Part shown: positions 18,891 to 19,239 of the stretch, in pieces
How positions within the stretch are numbered: position 1 is the first letter of the stretch
Layout of the letters: each line of letters opens with the position of its first letter
Source of the DNA: Pseudomonadota bacterium
Lineage (GTDB): Bacteria > Pseudomonadota > Gammaproteobacteria > Enterobacterales > Enterobacteriaceae
Direction: 5' to 3'
Assembly: GCA_023425455.1 (NCBI GenBank)
Contig: JAFACP010000228.1
Location: forward strand, 1 to 19,239
Length of the DNA: 19,239 nt
Translations under genes and position numbers: made by a program
The notes under the pieces: generated by a model
The model's database searches: none
Seen by the model: only the letters and a program-made list of their open reading frames with translations
Told to the model about the DNA's origin: nothing

Positions 18891-19239
18891 GTGCAACGCG
18901 AAGACGTACTGGGACAAGCCCTACAATTACTGGAAGTTCAGGGGATCGCCAGCACCACGCTTGAGATGGTAGCCGACCGTATCGATTACCCTCTGGACGA
19001 GCTTATGCGCTTCTGGCCTGATAAAGAGGCGCTGCTGTATGATGCGTTGCGCTATCTCAGCCAGCAGGTAGATATCTGGCGCAGGCAACTGATGCTGAAC
19101 GAGGAGCTGACGGCCGAGCAGAAGCTGCTGGCCCGCTACACGGCGCTCACCGAATGCGTGAGCAATAACCGCTATCCGGGCTGCCTGTTTATCGCCGCCT
19201 GCACCTTTTACCCCGACCCGGAACACCCTATCCATCAGC
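18891..19239 (+). CDS. yjdC: TetR-family regulator YjdC, 3' end missing
   Basis: N-terminal 116 residues of a TetR-like DNA-binding protein that runs past the window end; E. coli YjdC is about 191 residues. It starts at a GTG at 18891 ([20 protein letters not shown]), the same N-terminus as E. coli, with ggag 6 bases upstream. The helix-turn-helix domain covers about residues 1-50 ([32 protein letters not shown]), followed by the start of the ligand-binding domain with [19 protein letters not shown]. The gene lies 49 bases after dsbD on the same strand with no terminator seen, so it is probably co-transcribed. Ligand and targets are not known to me. Confidence 0.9.
   Translation, partial: MQREDVLGQALQLLEVQGIASTTLEMVADRIDYPLDELMRFWPDKEALLYDALRYLSQQVDIWRRQLMLNEELTAEQKLLARYTALTECVSNNRYPGCLFIAACTFYPDPEHPIHQ

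Overview
The window is a chromosomal core region of an enterobacterium. Gene order and protein sequences match the classic frd-ampC-groE-aspA-dsbD neighbourhood of the Enterobacteriaceae. A class C beta-lactamase gene with its own divergent regulator ampR sits between frdD and blc, and an ecnR gene lies beside the entericidins. These point to Enterobacter or a near relative (Lelliottia, Leclercia or Citrobacter also fit) rather than Escherichia coli, which as I remember it has neither ampR nor ecnR here. Species cannot be fixed from the sequence alone. All identifications rest on recognising family sequences and motifs by eye; no searches were run.

Layout. Positions 1-3015 (+) carry frdA (5' end outside the window), frdB, frdC and frdD, the membrane-bound fumarate reductase. 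A hairpin separates frdD from the convergent ampR (3048-3920, -). Facing away from ampR is ampC (4054-5196, +), which is broken by one in-frame TAA at 4840-4842 although the rest of the reading frame is clean. Next come blc (+) and, convergent with it and sharing its stop bases, gdx/sugE (-), preceded by a recognisable guanidine-II (mini-ykkC) riboswitch. Then ecnR (+), the two small entericidin lipoprotein genes ecnB and ecnA (-), efp (-) and divergent epmB (+), the lipoprotein gene yjeI (-), and groES-groEL (-) behind a sigma-32 promoter. The right-hand third holds yjeH (+), fxsA (-), aspA (+), dcuA (+), overlapping cutA and dsbD (+), and the start of yjdC (+), which runs off the window end.

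How the genes fit together. FrdABCD, AspA and DcuA form one anaerobic module: aspartase makes fumarate from aspartate, DcuA exchanges C4-dicarboxylates across the inner membrane, and fumarate reductase uses fumarate as terminal electron acceptor. EF-P and EpmB are a substrate and modification-enzyme pair. AmpR would normally control AmpC in response to cell-wall fragments, but its target enzyme appears to be lost here. GroES and GroEL form the chaperonin, and DsbD carries reducing power to the periplasm.

I found no insertion sequence, integrase, CRISPR array, rRNA or tRNA gene, and no evidence of an undescribed multigene system. The most informative points are the ampC nonsense mutation beside an intact ampR, the riboswitch upstream of gdx, the overlapping blc/gdx stops, the atypical receiver domain of EcnR, and the translation start of fxsA as decided by its ribosome binding site.
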